Positions 18,954-28,429 are shown, counted from the stretch's first letter. The stretch is 64,000 nt of DNA from Streptomyces sp. NRRL F-5727 (GCF_000719555.1 NZ_JOGX01000022.1:18211-82210), one strand, 5' to 3'. Translations and numbers: made by a program. The notes: generated by a model from the sequence alone, not told the origin.

Positions 18954-19027
18954 TGCGCCCCACCGGAGCCCCAGGTGCACTCGTGTGGGTGACAAGGGGC
19001 GAGTTGGTCGTGACGTAGCGTTACGGC

Positions 19028-20722
19028 ATGATCGAGCCGACCGTGACCCTGCCACCCACGAGGGTGCGGCGCCGACCGCCACCGCGGCCGCGCGAGACGG
19101 TGCGGTGGCCGGTCCTCGCCGTGGTCTTCGTCTGCGCCGCCTGCGGTCTCGTCTACGAGCTCGAACTCGTCGCGCTCGCCTCGTACCTGATCGGCGACTC
19201 GGTCACCCAGGCGTCCGTGGTGCTCTCCGTGATGGTCTTCGCGATGGGTCTCGGCTCGCTGCTCGCCAAGCGGCTCCGCTGCCGGGCCGCCGTCGGCTTC
19301 GGCCTGGTCGAGGGCGCGCTCGCGCTCATCGGCGGCACCTCGGCCCTGGTGCTGTACGCCTGCTTCGCCTGGTTCGGCGAGTCCCGCTGGGTCCTGGTGG
19401 CCTTCTCGCTCGCCATCGGGATCCTGATCGGCGCGGAGATCCCGCTGCTGATGTCGCTCATACAGCGCGTGCCGGAACGGTCCGTCGGCACCGGCCGGGC
19501 GGACCGGTCCGTCGGCACCGGCCGGGCCGGGCGGGCCGGCGACCACGACGACGCGGCCGGCACCGTCGCCGACCTCTTCGCCGCCGACTACGTGGGCGCG
19601 CTCGTCGGCGGTCTCGCCTTCCCGTTCCTGCTGCTGCCCTGGCTGGGCCAGTTGAGCGGCGCACTCGTCACCGGCGCGGTGAACGCGGTCGCGGGTGCCG
19701 TTCTGGTGCTCTGGCTCTTCCGCCGCGACCTCACCGCCCGTGGCCGCGCGCTCGTCGTCGGCGTCAACCTCACCGTCCTCGGCGTGCTCGCCACCGCGAC
19801 CGTCCTCGTCGACGACTTCGAGGAGGCCGCCCGCCGGGCCGTGTACGGGGAGCGGGTCCGGGTCGCCGTCCACACCGAGCTCCAGGAGGTGGTGGTCACC
19901 GGGGGCCCCGAGGGCCCGCCCGACCTCTACCTCGACGGCCGGCTGCGGGTCTCCGGCGCCGACGAGTACCGCTACCACGAGGCGCTGGTCCACCCCGCGA
20001 TGAACGGGCCGCACGCCCGCGTCCTCATCGTCGGCGGCGGCGACGGCCTCGCCGCCCGCGAGGTGCTCCGCTACCCCGGCGTCCGCGCCGTCACCGTGGT
20101 CGAACTCGACCCCGGGGTCGTCCGGCTCGCCCGCACCGACCCCGCGCTCGCCGCGCTCAACGGGCAGGCGTTCCGCGACCCGCGGGTGCGGGTGGTCCAC
20201 GCCGACGCCTTCCACTGGCTCAGGGGCGCCGTCGAGCGTGTGCAGGAACGGTACGACGTGGTGATCTCCGATCTGCCCGACCCCGGGATCACCCCCAGCA
20301 CCAAGCTGTACGCCCAGGAGTTCTACGGCCTCGCCGCCCGCGCCCTCGCCGACGGCGGCCGGCTCGTCGTGCACGCCGGACCCGCCACCGACCGGCCGCG
20401 CACCTACTGGACCGCAGACGCCACCCTCCGCGCCGCCGGCTACGCCACCCGGCCGTACAGCACCGAGGGCGGCACCCCCGGCTTCGCCGCCGGCCCCGAC
20501 CGCGCCGACCGGGCCAGCGGCACCCGCCACGAGCCCGACGACTGGGGCTTCCTGCTCGCCGTCCGCGGCACCCGGCCGCCCGCCCTCGGGCTCGCCCCCG
20601 ACGCGCCCCCGCTCCGCTCCCTCGCCCGGCGCGACCTGGCCGCGGCCGCCCAGCGGGCCGAGCGGACCCGGATCGCCGGACTGCCGCCGTCCACGCTGGT
20701 GCACCCCCGGTACGGCCACTGA
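19028..20722 (+). CDS. speE: Membrane-anchored polyamine aminopropyltransferase (spermidine synthase fold)
   Basis: A 564-residue protein. About seven hydrophobic spans fill residues ~25-250. A soluble spermidine-synthase domain fills ~260-500: [16 protein letters not shown] near 332 (SAM-type nucleotide loop), [15 protein letters not shown], and [12 protein letters not shown], where the active-site Asp lies. This is the long actinobacterial form that transfers aminopropyl groups from decarboxylated SAM to an amine; the exact polyamine is not certain. A 9-residue unit ([18 protein letters not shown]) is repeated in the loop between membrane spans. ATG start at 19028. Confidence 0.88.
   Translation: MIEPTVTLPPTRVRRRPPPRPRETVRWPVLAVVFVCAACGLVYELELVALASYLIGDSVTQASVVLSVMVFAMGLGSLLAKRLRCRAAVGFGLVEGALALIGGTSALVLYACFAWFGESRWVLVAFSLAIGILIGAEIPLLMSLIQRVPERSVGTGRADRSVGTGRAGRAGDHDDAAGTVADLFAADYVGALVGGLAFPFLLLPWLGQLSGALVTGAVNAVAGAVLVLWLFRRDLTARGRALVVGVNLTVLGVLATATVLVDDFEEAARRAVYGERVRVAVHTELQEVVVTGGPEGPPDLYLDGRLRVSGADEYRYHEALVHPAMNGPHARVLIVGGGDGLAAREVLRYPGVRAVTVVELDPGVVRLARTDPALAALNGQAFRDPRVRVVHADAFHWLRGAVERVQERYDVVISDLPDPGITPSTKLYAQEFYGLAARALADGGRLVVHAGPATDRPRTYWTADATLRAAGYATRPYSTEGGTPGFAAGPDRADRASGTRHEPDDWGFLLAVRGTRPPALGLAPDAPPLRSLARRDLAAAAQRAERTRIAGLPPSTLVHPRYGH
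19478..19527 (+). repeat. 27-bp direct repeat inside speE
   Basis: An identical 23-base stretch occurs at 19478-19500 and 19505-19527 (27-bp period). It encodes the doubled SVGTGRA loop and looks like a recent slippage duplication that kept the frame. Confidence 0.85.
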
Positions 20723-20741
20723 GCGGGGGACCCCGGGGCGC

Positions 20742-20774
20742 GGCGCCCGGGACGAACGGGCGACGCCGGGCGCC
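20742..20774 (+). terminator. Possible weak terminator after speE
   Basis: A 9-bp stem (GGCGCCCGG with CCGGGCGCC) around a 15-base loop lies in the 74-base gap between speE and the SRPBCC gene. Confidence 0.4.
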
Positions 20775-20796
20775 CCGCTGAGTAGGCTCGGCTCCC

Positions 20797-21594
20797 ATGG
20801 AGCATGAGGTGTTCGTCCCGGTCCCGGCCGAGGCCCTGCGGGCCACGCTCACCGACCCCGGCCGGGTGGCGCGCTGCCTGCCCGGCTTCGAGCGCGACGC
20901 CTCCGGGGCCGCCTCCGGCGAGGACTCCGGCGAGGACCTCGTGGGGCGGTTCCGGCTCCGGGTCGGCGGCCACACCATCACCTACCGGGGCGGGCTGCGG
21001 ATCGTCGAACGGGACGGCGCGATCACCTACGAGGGCGAGGGCGCCGAGGCCCGCGGCAAGGGCGTCGCCGAGGTCTCCCTCACCGTCGTCCTCACCCCGG
21101 CGGCCGAAGGCACCGGACTCGGCTTCACCGGCGCCCTCAGCGCCACGGGCCGGCTCGCCGAGGAGCCCGAGGAGGCCCGGGACGCCGCCCGCGCCCGGCT
21201 CCTGGACGCCTTCGTGGAGGCCGCCGCGGCGCTCGCCGCCGCGGACGCCCCCGACCGGTCCCCCGACGCCTCCCCCGAGGGGGACACCGCCTTCGGCACC
21301 GGCACCGGGGCCTTCGCCGGCGGCCCCGGCCTCGACGACGACGTGTTCCCCGAGCCGGCCCCGCCCGTCGACCTCCCCGCCGCACCCGCCGCCGAGGCCG
21401 CCCACGCCCGCCGCACGATGATCGGCCGCAGCGCCGAGGAGGTCGACCACGCGCCGCCGCGCGGCCGGTACGCCCCCGTGCCCGCCCCCGAGCCGAGCGG
21501 CGCGGGCGCCACCCTCCGCTGGGTCGCCCCCGCCGCCGCGCTCGCCCTCGCCTCCGCGGTCATCGTCGGGCGGGCCCTGCGCCGCCGCCGCTGA
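20797..21594 (+). CDS. SRPBCC (CoxG-like) protein with C-terminal membrane anchor
   Basis: A 265-residue protein. Residues 1-150 have the SRPBCC ligand-binding fold as in CoxG (MEHEVFVPVPAEALRATLTD, RVARCLPGFERD, FTGALSATGRLAEEP). A long disordered Ala/Pro/Asp-rich linker follows. The end holds one hydrophobic helix (VAPAAALALASAVIVGRAL) and a polyarginine tail, so it is probably anchored to the inner face of the membrane. CoxG proteins help recruit molybdo-hydroxylases to the membrane, but no such enzyme is in this window. ATG start. Confidence 0.78.
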   Translation: MEHEVFVPVPAEALRATLTDPGRVARCLPGFERDASGAASGEDSGEDLVGRFRLRVGGHTITYRGGLRIVERDGAITYEGEGAEARGKGVAEVSLTVVLTPAAEGTGLGFTGALSATGRLAEEPEEARDAARARLLDAFVEAAAALAAADAPDRSPDASPEGDTAFGTGTGAFAGGPGLDDDVFPEPAPPVDLPAAPAAEAAHARRTMIGRSAEEVDHAPPRGRYAPVPAPEPSGAGATLRWVAPAAALALASAVIVGRALRRRR

Positions 21595-21648
21595 ACGTCC
21601 GCGTTGAAACGGTCCAATCCACCGGGGCGCAGGACTTAGGGTCGGGGC

Positions 21649-22440
21649 GTGAGCAACCTGACGCGACTGTCGGCGGGCGACGCCGAGCTGACCATCAACC
21701 CCGAGCACGGCGGCCGGATCGAGAGCCTGCGCATCGCCGGCACCGAGGTCCTCAAGCAGGGCGAGCGCTACGGCAGCTTCCCGATGGTGCCCTGGTGCGG
21801 CCGGACCCGTGAGGGCCGGTTCCGCGACGGCGCCACCACCCACACGCTGCCCGTCAACGCGGCCCCGCACGCCATCCACGGCACCGTCCGCGACCGGGCC
21901 TGGACGGTGGCCCGGACCTCCGCCACGGAGGCCGTCCTCACCTGCGAGCTCGACGACCCGTGGCCGTACAAGGGCCGGGTCACCCAGGTCCTCGAACTGG
22001 CCGAGGACCGGCTGACGCTGCGGTTCGGGGTGGAGGCGTACGACGACTCCTTCCCGGCGCAGGCCGGCTGGCACCCCTGGTTCCTGCGGAACCTCGGACG
22101 GGGCGGCGAGGACGTGGCGATCGGCTTCACGCCGGGCTGGCAGGAGGAGCGCGGCGACGACCACCTGCCCACCGGCCGGCGCGTCGCCCCCCTCCCCGGC
22201 CCCTGGGACGACTGCTTCGGCATGCCCGACGGCGTCGACGTCACCCTCACCTGGCCGGGCGAGCTGGAGCTGAAGGTGACCAGCCGCGCCGAGTGGGTGG
22301 TGATCTACGACGAGCCCGCGGACGCGGTCTGCGTCGAGCCGCAGTCCGGCCCGCCGAACGGCCTCAACACCCACCCGCGCCTGGTCACCCCCATCGACCC
22401 GCTGGAGGTCGAGAGCGTCTGGGCCTGGCAGCGGCTCTAA
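21649..22440 (+). CDS. Aldose 1-epimerase family protein
   Basis: A 263-residue galactose-mutarotase-fold protein. Typical landmarks are INPEHGGRIESLRI near 17-30, NAAPHAIHGTVRDRAW with the catalytic-type His near 71-74, AGWHPWFLRNL near 139-149, and CVEPQSGPPNGLN near 228 (the conserved Glu of the E-P-Q motif). It probably interconverts sugar anomers or sugar phosphates; the substrate is unknown. GTG start at 21649. It ends 10 bases before pyrE, so it is likely cotranscribed with it. Confidence 0.86.
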   Translation: MSNLTRLSAGDAELTINPEHGGRIESLRIAGTEVLKQGERYGSFPMVPWCGRTREGRFRDGATTHTLPVNAAPHAIHGTVRDRAWTVARTSATEAVLTCELDDPWPYKGRVTQVLELAEDRLTLRFGVEAYDDSFPAQAGWHPWFLRNLGRGGEDVAIGFTPGWQEERGDDHLPTGRRVAPLPGPWDDCFGMPDGVDVTLTWPGELELKVTSRAEWVVIYDEPADAVCVEPQSGPPNGLNTHPRLVTPIDPLEVESVWAWQRL

Positions 22441-22450
22441 GCTGCTGAGC

Positions 22451-22999
22451 ATGACTGACGTACGCGCTGAACTGCTCCAGCAGATCAAGGACAAGGCCGT
22501 GGTGCACGGCAAGGTGACCCTCTCCTCGGGTCTGGAAGCCGACTACTACGTGGACCTGCGCCGGATCACGCTGGACGGGGCGGCGTCGCCGCTGGTCGGC
22601 CAGGTCATGCTCGACCTGGTCAAGGACCTCGACTTCGACGCGGTCGGCGGCCTCACCCTGGGCGCCGACCCCGTCGCCACCTCGATGCTGCACGCCTCCG
22701 CCGCGCGCGGCGAGCGCCTGGACGCCTTCGTCGTCCGCAAGGCCGCCAAGGCCCACGGCATGCAGCGCCAGGTCGAGGGCCCGGACATCAAGGGCCGCCG
22801 GGTCCTGATCGTCGAGGACACCTCCACCACCGGCGGCTCCCCGCTGACCGCCGTCGAGGCGGCCCGCGCGGCCGGCGCCGAGGTCGTCGCCGTCGCCACG
22901 ATCGTGGACCGCGCCACCGGCGCCGGCGAGAAGATCAGCGGCACGGCGGGCGTCCCGTACCTCTACGCCTACGCGCTCGACGAGCTCGGTCTCGCGTAA
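22451..22999 (+). CDS. pyrE: Orotate phosphoribosyltransferase
   Basis: A 182-residue OPRTase that forms orotidine 5'-phosphate from orotate and PRPP in pyrimidine synthesis. The start matches the family (IKDKAVVHGKVTLSSGLEADYYVDLRR), and the PRPP loop is VLIVEDTSTTGGSPLTAVEA near 117. The R-K-AAKAHG segment is the flexible catalytic loop. ATG start 10 bases after the epimerase gene. It is followed by a palindrome that includes a parS-like site. Confidence 0.95.
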   Translation: MTDVRAELLQQIKDKAVVHGKVTLSSGLEADYYVDLRRITLDGAASPLVGQVMLDLVKDLDFDAVGGLTLGADPVATSMLHASAARGERLDAFVVRKAAKAHGMQRQVEGPDIKGRRVLIVEDTSTTGGSPLTAVEAARAAGAEVVAVATIVDRATGAGEKISGTAGVPYLYAYALDELGLA

Positions 23000-23077
23000 G
23001 CGCACCGGACGAACCGCCGCGAAGTCGTGACTTAGGTCCCGGACCCCGGCCCACCCGGTTCTGACCTGCGCTTTTCC

Positions 23078-23117
23078 CGAAGGGCGGGGTGTTTCACGTG
23101 AAACACCCCGCCCTTCG
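23078..23117. terminator. 40-bp perfect palindrome after pyrE
   Basis: CGAAGGGCGGGGTGTTTCAC is followed by its exact complement, giving a 40-base palindrome able to form an 18-bp stem. It ends the pyrE unit. Its centre is a parS sequence (see separate entry). Confidence 0.8.
23089..23106. promoter_or_regulatory. ParB-binding site parS
   Basis: TGTTTCACGTGAAACA (centre at 23097/23098) is a perfect 16-base match to the Streptomyces parS consensus GTTTCACGTGAAAC. ParB bound to parS clusters near oriC organises chromosome segregation during sporulation. It is the only such match that I saw in the window. Confidence 0.88.
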
Positions 23118-23235
23118 GCATGCGCCGCCCGTGGGAGCCCGCACAAGAGTCTGGAAAGATGGCCCCGACGATGACGTCGCCCCTAGGTCAGGGACAAAGC
23201 AACGCCCACACCCGCACATCACAAGGAGCGGACGA

Positions 23236-24258
23236 ATGCCCATCGCAACCCCCGAGGTCTACGCCGAGATGCTCGACCGGGCGAAGGCTGGCAAGTTCGC
23301 CTACCCGGCCATCAACGTGACCTCGTCCCAGACCCTCCACGCGGCGCTGCGCGGGTTCGCCGAGGCCCAGAGCGACGGCATCATCCAGATCTCGACCGGT
23401 GGCGCCGAGTTCCTGGGCGGCCAGTACAGCAAGGACATGGTCACGGGCGCCGTCGCCCTGGCCGAGTTCGCCCACATCGTCGCCGCGAAGTACGACATCA
23501 CCGTCGCGCTGCACACGGACCACTGCCCGAAGGACAAGCTGGACGGCTACGTCCGCCCGCTGCTCGACATCTCCGCCGAGCGCGTCCAGGCCGGCCGGAA
23601 CCCGCTGTTCCAGTCGCACATGTGGGACGGCTCCGCCGAGACCCTCGCCGACAACCTGGCCATCGGCCAGGAGCTGCTCGCCAAGGCCGCCGCCGCCAAG
23701 ATCATCCTCGAGGTCGAGATCACCCCGACCGGCGGCGAGGAGGACGGCGTCAGCCACGAGATCAACGACGAGCTGTACACCTCCGTCGACGACGCGATCC
23801 GCACCGCCGAGGCCCTGGGCCTGGGCGAGAAGGGCCGCTACCTGCTCGCCGCCTCCTTCGGCAACGTGCACGGCGTCTACAAGCCGGGCAACGTCGTGCT
23901 GCGCCCCGAGCTCCTCAAGGACCTCCAGGCCGGCGTCGCCGAGAAGTTCGGCCAGGCGTCCCCGTTCGACTTCGTCTTCCACGGCGGCTCCGGCTCGACC
24001 GCCGAGGAGATCGCCACCGCCATCGAGAACGGCGTGGTCAAGATGAACCTCGACACCGACACCCAGTACGCCTTCACCCGTCCGGTCGTGGACCACATGT
24101 TCCGCAACTACGACGGTGTCCTGAAGGTCGACGGCGAGGTCGGCAAGAAGTCCACCTACGACCCGCGCACCTGGGGCAAGCTCGCCGAGGCGGGCATGGC
24201 CGCGCGTGTCACCGAGGCGTGCGAGGCGCTGCGCTCGGCCGGCAAGAAGCTGAAGTAA
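23236..24258 (+). CDS. fba: Fructose-bisphosphate aldolase, class II
   Basis: A 340-residue zinc-dependent aldolase that splits fructose 1,6-bisphosphate into glyceraldehyde 3-phosphate and dihydroxyacetone phosphate. The HTDHCPKDKLDGY block near 95-107 holds a zinc His and the catalytic Asp. Other metal and phosphate ligands lie in ASFGNVHGVYKPG near 214 and FVFHGGSGST near 245-255. The ATG at 23236 is preceded by AAGGAGCGGACGA. An in-frame ATG at 23089 starts inside the parS palindrome and is unlikely. It stands alone with a strong terminator. Confidence 0.97.
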   Translation: MPIATPEVYAEMLDRAKAGKFAYPAINVTSSQTLHAALRGFAEAQSDGIIQISTGGAEFLGGQYSKDMVTGAVALAEFAHIVAAKYDITVALHTDHCPKDKLDGYVRPLLDISAERVQAGRNPLFQSHMWDGSAETLADNLAIGQELLAKAAAAKIILEVEITPTGGEEDGVSHEINDELYTSVDDAIRTAEALGLGEKGRYLLAASFGNVHGVYKPGNVVLRPELLKDLQAGVAEKFGQASPFDFVFHGGSGSTAEEIATAIENGVVKMNLDTDTQYAFTRPVVDHMFRNYDGVLKVDGEVGKKSTYDPRTWGKLAEAGMAARVTEACEALRSAGKKLK

Positions 24259-24268
24259 CCGCCGTGAC

Positions 24269-24311
24269 CGAAGGGCCCGGCACCCCCCGCGTGAGGGTGC
24301 CGGGCCCTTCG
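24269..24311 (+). terminator. Hairpin terminator after fba
   Basis: A perfect 17-bp stem (24269-24285 with 24295-24311) around a 9-base loop lies between fba and the following same-strand aminotransferase. Confidence 0.83.
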
Positions 24312-24332
24312 CGTCCCCAGGAGAGGACGCCG

Positions 24333-25508
24333 ATGTACGACTTCGACGCGATACGGGACCGGCGGGGCACCTGGTCGGTCCAGTGGGACGGGATCGCGGA
24401 CCGCTTCGGCGTCCCCGACCTGCTCCCCTTCACCATCTCCGACATGGACTTCGCCTCCCCGCCCGAGGTCCTGGACGCGCTGCGCGCCCGCGTCGACCAC
24501 GGCGTCTTCGGCTACACCGACTGGCGGCTCGGCGGCGACGACGGCTTCCGGGAGGCGATACGCCACTGGTACGCGAGCCGGTACGACACCGCCGTCGACA
24601 CCGAGGCGCTGGTCTACGCGCCCTCCGTGCTCAACCAGGTCTCCCAGCTGCTGCGGATGTGGACCCGCCCGGGCGACGGCGTCGTCACCCACACCCCCAC
24701 CTACGACGGCTTCCGCAAGGCCGTCACCGGGCTCGGCCGCGAACTGCGCGGGGTCCCGATCGGGGACACGGCGGCGCTGGAGCGGGAGCTGGCCCGGCCG
24801 GACAGCACGATGCTGCTGCTCTGCTCCCCGCACAACCCCACCGGGCGGGTGTGGACGGAGGCGGAGCTCACCGAGTTCGCGCGGCTCGCCCGGCGGTACG
24901 GCGTGCCCGTCGTCAGCGACGAGATCCACGCCGACCTCACCGCCGACGGGCACCGGCACCTCCCGTGGACCCGGATCGCGGAGGCCGGCGGCGACCGGCG
25001 CTGGGCGCTCGTCACCTCCGGCACCAAGGCGTTCAACTTCCCGGCGCTCTCCGGCTCGTACGGCTTCGTCGGCGACCCGGAGGAGCGGGCCGCCTTCGTC
25101 CGCCGGATGGAGACCGGCGAGGGCCTCGCCTCCCCGGCGGTCCTCTCGCTCACCGCCCACGTCGCCGCCTACCGGCACGGCGCACCGTGGCTGGACGCGC
25201 TGCGCGGCTATGTCGCCGGCACGATGGCGATGGTCGCCGACCGGCTCGCGGCGGGCCTGCCCGGCGTGGAGTGGCGGCCGCCGCAGGCCGGCTACCTCGC
25301 CTGGATCGACCTCCGGCCGCTCGGCGTCGACGAGGACCGCCTCCAGGAGGAACTGGTCGGGACCGAGAGGGTCGCGATCATGCCGGGCGGCACCTACGGG
25401 ACCCCCGGCTTCGTCCGGCTCAACGTCGGCTGCCCGCGCGCCAAGGCCGAACGGGGCGTGGACGCCCTGGTCAGGGCGGCGGCACGGCTGCGCACCGACC
25501 GGGGCTGA
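24333..25508 (+). CDS. MalY/PatB-type aminotransferase / cystathionine beta-lyase
   Basis: A 391-residue fold-type I PLP enzyme. The N-terminal RRGTWSVQWDG and LPFTISDMDFASPPEVLDA blocks are characteristic of MalY/PatB C-S lyases. The middle has LLLCSPHNPTGRVW and VPVVSDEIHADL. The PLP lysine is in LVTSGTKAFNFPAL near residue 235. It probably cleaves cysteine-S-conjugates or cystathionine; a true aminotransferase role cannot be excluded. The ATG at 24333 has GGAGAGGA about 6-8 bases upstream. It ends 37 bases before the MFS transporter gene. Confidence 0.88.
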   Translation: MYDFDAIRDRRGTWSVQWDGIADRFGVPDLLPFTISDMDFASPPEVLDALRARVDHGVFGYTDWRLGGDDGFREAIRHWYASRYDTAVDTEALVYAPSVLNQVSQLLRMWTRPGDGVVTHTPTYDGFRKAVTGLGRELRGVPIGDTAALERELARPDSTMLLLCSPHNPTGRVWTEAELTEFARLARRYGVPVVSDEIHADLTADGHRHLPWTRIAEAGGDRRWALVTSGTKAFNFPALSGSYGFVGDPEERAAFVRRMETGEGLASPAVLSLTAHVAAYRHGAPWLDALRGYVAGTMAMVADRLAAGLPGVEWRPPQAGYLAWIDLRPLGVDEDRLQEELVGTERVAIMPGGTYGTPGFVRLNVGCPRAKAERGVDALVRAAARLRTDRG

Positions 25509-25545
25509 GGAGGCAGGCGCCGCCGGAACGCGGGACGATGCAGGC

Positions 25546-26994
25546 ATGAGCGCGGCCGGTGCCGAGGTGCGGATGGCGTCCGGGTCCGGGCGGTGGATCG
25601 TCTTCACCACCGTCCTCGGGTCCGGGATGGCGCTGCTCGACTCGACGGTCGTCAACGTGGCGCTGCCGCACATCGGCGAGGACCTCGGTGCCGACCTCGC
25701 CGTCCTCCAGTGGACCGTCAACGCCTACATGCTGACGCTGGCCGGGCTCATCCTGCTCGGCGGGTCGCTCGGCGACCGGTACGGGCGGCGGCGGGTCTTC
25801 GTCGTCGGCGTCGTCTGGTTCGCCCTCGCCTCGCTGCTCTGCGGGCTCGCCCCGAACGCCGGCGTCCTCATCGCCGCCCGCGCCCTCCAGGGCGTCGGCG
25901 GGGCGCTGCTCACGCCGGGGTCGCTCGCGCTGATCCAGGCGAGCTTCCACCCGGACGACCGGGCCCGGGCGGTCGGCCTGTGGTCCGGCTTCGGCGGGGT
26001 CGGGGCGGCGGTGGGGCCGTTCGTCGGCGGGTGGCTCGTCGACGGGCCCGGCTGGCGGTGGGTCTTCCTGCTCAACGTGCCGCTCGCCGCGCTCTGCGTG
26101 CCGGTCGCGCTGCGGCACGTCCCCGAGTCCCGCGACGAGACCGCGCGCGGCCGCTTCGACGTGCTCGGCGCGGTGCTCGGCGCGGCGGCGCTCGGCCTCG
26201 TCACCTACGCGCTGATCGACGGGGTGTGGTGGCCGGGCGTGGTGGGGGCGCTGGTCGGGGCCGGGTTCGTGGTGGTGGAGCGGCGGCGGGGCGAGTCCGC
26301 GATGATGCCGCCGTCGATCTTCCGGTCCCGGCTCTTCACCGCCGTCAACCTCGTGACGCTCTGTGTGTACGCGGCCTTCGGCGGCTTCTTCTTCCTCGCC
26401 GTGATCCAGCTCCAGGTGGTCTCCGGCTACTCCGCCCTCGCCGCCGGAACGGCCCTGCTGCCCACCACCGTCCTGATGCTGCTGCTCTCCGCGCGCTCGG
26501 GCGAGCTGGGGGAGCGGATCGGACCGCGCGTCCCGCTGACCGTCGGCCCGCTGCTGTGCGCCGCCGGGATGCTGCTGATGACCCGGGCCGGGGAGGACGC
26601 CTCGTACGTACGGGACGTGCTGCCGGCCCTCCTCGTGCTGGGGCTGGGCATGACGGCCCTGGTCGCGCCGCTGACCGCGACCGTCCTCGCCTCGGTGGAC
26701 GTCTCCCGCGCCGGTCTGGCCAGCGGCATCAACAACGCGGCGGCCCGGGCGGCCGGGCTCGTCGCGGTGGCGGCGCTGCCGCTGCTGACGGGGATGGGGC
26801 CGGAGGCGTACCGCTCGGCGACCGAGTTCGACGCGACGTTCGACCGGGCGATGGCGATCTGCGCCGGGGTGCTGGTGGCGGGCGCGGTGCTCGCCTGGAC
26901 GACCATGCGGACCCCCGAGGCCCCGGGCTGCCACCCCGAGTGCCGGACGCACTGCGGGGTGACCTCCCCGCCGCTCGACCCGGGCGCCCCCTGA
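25546..26994 (+). CDS. MFS drug exporter, DHA2 (EmrB/QacA) family
   Basis: A 482-residue proton-coupled exporter with about 13-14 membrane spans. Features are the DHA2-type start (GMALLDSTVVNVALPHIGEDLG), motif A GDRYGRRRVF near 78-87, and the motif C-like GFGGVGAAVGPFVGGWL near 145-161. The C-terminus is a short tail with two Cys. It likely exports a hydrophobic compound or drug; the substrate is unknown. Positions of a divergent regulator are absent nearby. ATG start at 25546. The following gene begins 41 bases later. Confidence 0.9.
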   Translation: MSAAGAEVRMASGSGRWIVFTTVLGSGMALLDSTVVNVALPHIGEDLGADLAVLQWTVNAYMLTLAGLILLGGSLGDRYGRRRVFVVGVVWFALASLLCGLAPNAGVLIAARALQGVGGALLTPGSLALIQASFHPDDRARAVGLWSGFGGVGAAVGPFVGGWLVDGPGWRWVFLLNVPLAALCVPVALRHVPESRDETARGRFDVLGAVLGAAALGLVTYALIDGVWWPGVVGALVGAGFVVVERRRGESAMMPPSIFRSRLFTAVNLVTLCVYAAFGGFFFLAVIQLQVVSGYSALAAGTALLPTTVLMLLLSARSGELGERIGPRVPLTVGPLLCAAGMLLMTRAGEDASYVRDVLPALLVLGLGMTALVAPLTATVLASVDVSRAGLASGINNAAARAAGLVAVAALPLLTGMGPEAYRSATEFDATFDRAMAICAGVLVAGAVLAWTTMRTPEAPGCHPECRTHCGVTSPPLDPGAP

Positions 26995-27035
26995 ACGCGG
27001 GCGCCCCGCGCGGTGGCGTGCGGCAGACTGGGGGG

Positions 27036-27449
27036 ATGGCTATCCATGAGAACCTGCTGGGCGGGCCCGCGCCCACCCTGCTCCCCGACGAGCCCGAGCC
27101 GCGCGAGCTCCTCGCGCAGGGCACCGCCCCGGCGGACGTCGCCGCGAAGTACCCGACCTCCTCGCTGGCGTGGGCGCAGCTCGCGGACGACGCGTTCGAG
27201 GCCGGCCGCGTGGTGGAGTCGTACGCCTACGCCCGGACCGGCTACCACCGGGCGCTGGACGCGCTGCGGCGCAACGGCTGGAAGGGCCACGGCCCGGTGC
27301 CGTGGGAGCACGAGCCGAACCGCGGCTTCCTGCGGGCCCTGCACGCGCTGGCGCGGGCCGCGGGGGAGATCGGCGAGCAGGCCGAGTACGAGCGCTGCAC
27401 CACCTTCCTGCGGGACTCGTCGGAGACCGCGGCCGACACCCTCGGCTGA
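27036..27449 (+). CDS. DUF3151 family protein
   Basis: A 137-residue soluble helical protein that I recognise as the actinobacterial DUF3151 family: ENLLGGPAPTLLPDEPEPRE start, VAAKYPTSSLAWAQLADDAF, then YAYARTGYHRALDALRRNGWK and RGFLRALHALARAAGEIGE. The alternating pattern resembles a TPR-like fold. The function is unknown. The ATG has a GGGGGG ribosome site 2-7 bases upstream. Confidence 0.85.
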   Translation: MAIHENLLGGPAPTLLPDEPEPRELLAQGTAPADVAAKYPTSSLAWAQLADDAFEAGRVVESYAYARTGYHRALDALRRNGWKGHGPVPWEHEPNRGFLRALHALARAAGEIGEQAEYERCTTFLRDSSETAADTLG

Positions 27450-27508
27450 TCGTCTCCCCCCGGCCGGTACGATCCCCCGGACCGGCCGGAAGCAGGGGGG
27501 AAACTGTC

Positions 27509-28429
27509 GTGGGCAAGCGGGGAGCGCCTGACCGGCGCCGACAGAACCGACATAGCGGGAGGAGCCGCCGCGGGGGGACGCGTGTCACGCGCCGCGGCCG
27601 GCTCGTCCTGTCGACCCTGGTCCTGATGGGCGTCTCGCTCGGCGCGGGCGTGGCGCTCGCGCACTTCCAGAGCGAGGTGGAGCTGCGCGCCGGCGCGGCC
27701 AAGGCCCCGGCGGCCGGGGCGCCGGCGCCCACGACGACCGCCGCCCCGACGCCGACCCGCACGGCCTCGCCGAAGCCGAAGCCGAAACCCAAGCCGAAAC
27801 CGAAACCCAAGGCCACCGCCAAGCCGACGCCGACGGCGACCGGGAAGAAGTCCGTGACCGTGCCGCAGTCCGGCCGGGGCACCTTCACCACCGCCTCCGC
27901 CTCCGGCGGCGTCACCGGGGAGAGCGGCACACTGCGCCGCTACCGGGTGCAGGTCGAGGAGGGGCTGGAGCTGTCGGCCCGGGAGACCGCCGCCGAGATC
28001 GAGGCGATCCTGGCCCATCCGCGCAGCTGGGCCGCGCACGGCCGGGGCCGTTTCCAGCTGGTCGAGTCGAACGCCGACTTCGTGATCCGGATCGCCACCC
28101 CCGACACGGCGGACGCGCTCTGCGCCCGGCAGGGCCTCAACACCCACGGCGAGCTGAACTGCGAGACCACCGACGGGGTCGTGGTGAACCTCAAGCGGTG
28201 GATGCTGGGCTCGCCGACCTTCGCGGGGCCGCCGGAGGAGTACCGGCACCTGATCATCAACCACGAGGTCGGGCACGAGATCGGCATCCGGCAGCACATG
28301 GGCTGCGGCGGTCCGGGCAAGCTCGCACCCGCGATGATGCAGCAGATCAAGGGACTCAACGGCTGCCGTTCGAACGCTTTTCCGTATGACGAAGACGGGG
28401 TCTACATCACCGGTCCGATCGTGTCATGA
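27509..28429 (+). CDS. DUF3152 extracytoplasmic metalloprotease-like protein
   Basis: A 306-residue membrane-anchored protein. After a basic N-terminal stretch there is one hydrophobic span (LVLSTLVLMGVSLGAGVALA, ~35-54). A low-complexity Pro/Lys/Thr linker (KPKPKPKPKPKPK) follows, then a folded domain of ~170 residues. It contains HEVGHEIG near residue 253, an HExxH zinc-type motif with a downstream His, and MGCGGPG. This is the DUF3152 family, predicted metalloproteases with no proven substrate. GTG start at 27509 with AGGGGGG 8 bases upstream. Confidence 0.83.
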   Translation: MGKRGAPDRRRQNRHSGRSRRGGTRVTRRGRLVLSTLVLMGVSLGAGVALAHFQSEVELRAGAAKAPAAGAPAPTTTAAPTPTRTASPKPKPKPKPKPKPKATAKPTPTATGKKSVTVPQSGRGTFTTASASGGVTGESGTLRRYRVQVEEGLELSARETAAEIEAILAHPRSWAAHGRGRFQLVESNADFVIRIATPDTADALCARQGLNTHGELNCETTDGVVVNLKRWMLGSPTFAGPPEEYRHLIINHEVGHEIGIRQHMGCGGPGKLAPAMMQQIKGLNGCRSNAFPYDEDGVYITGPIVS

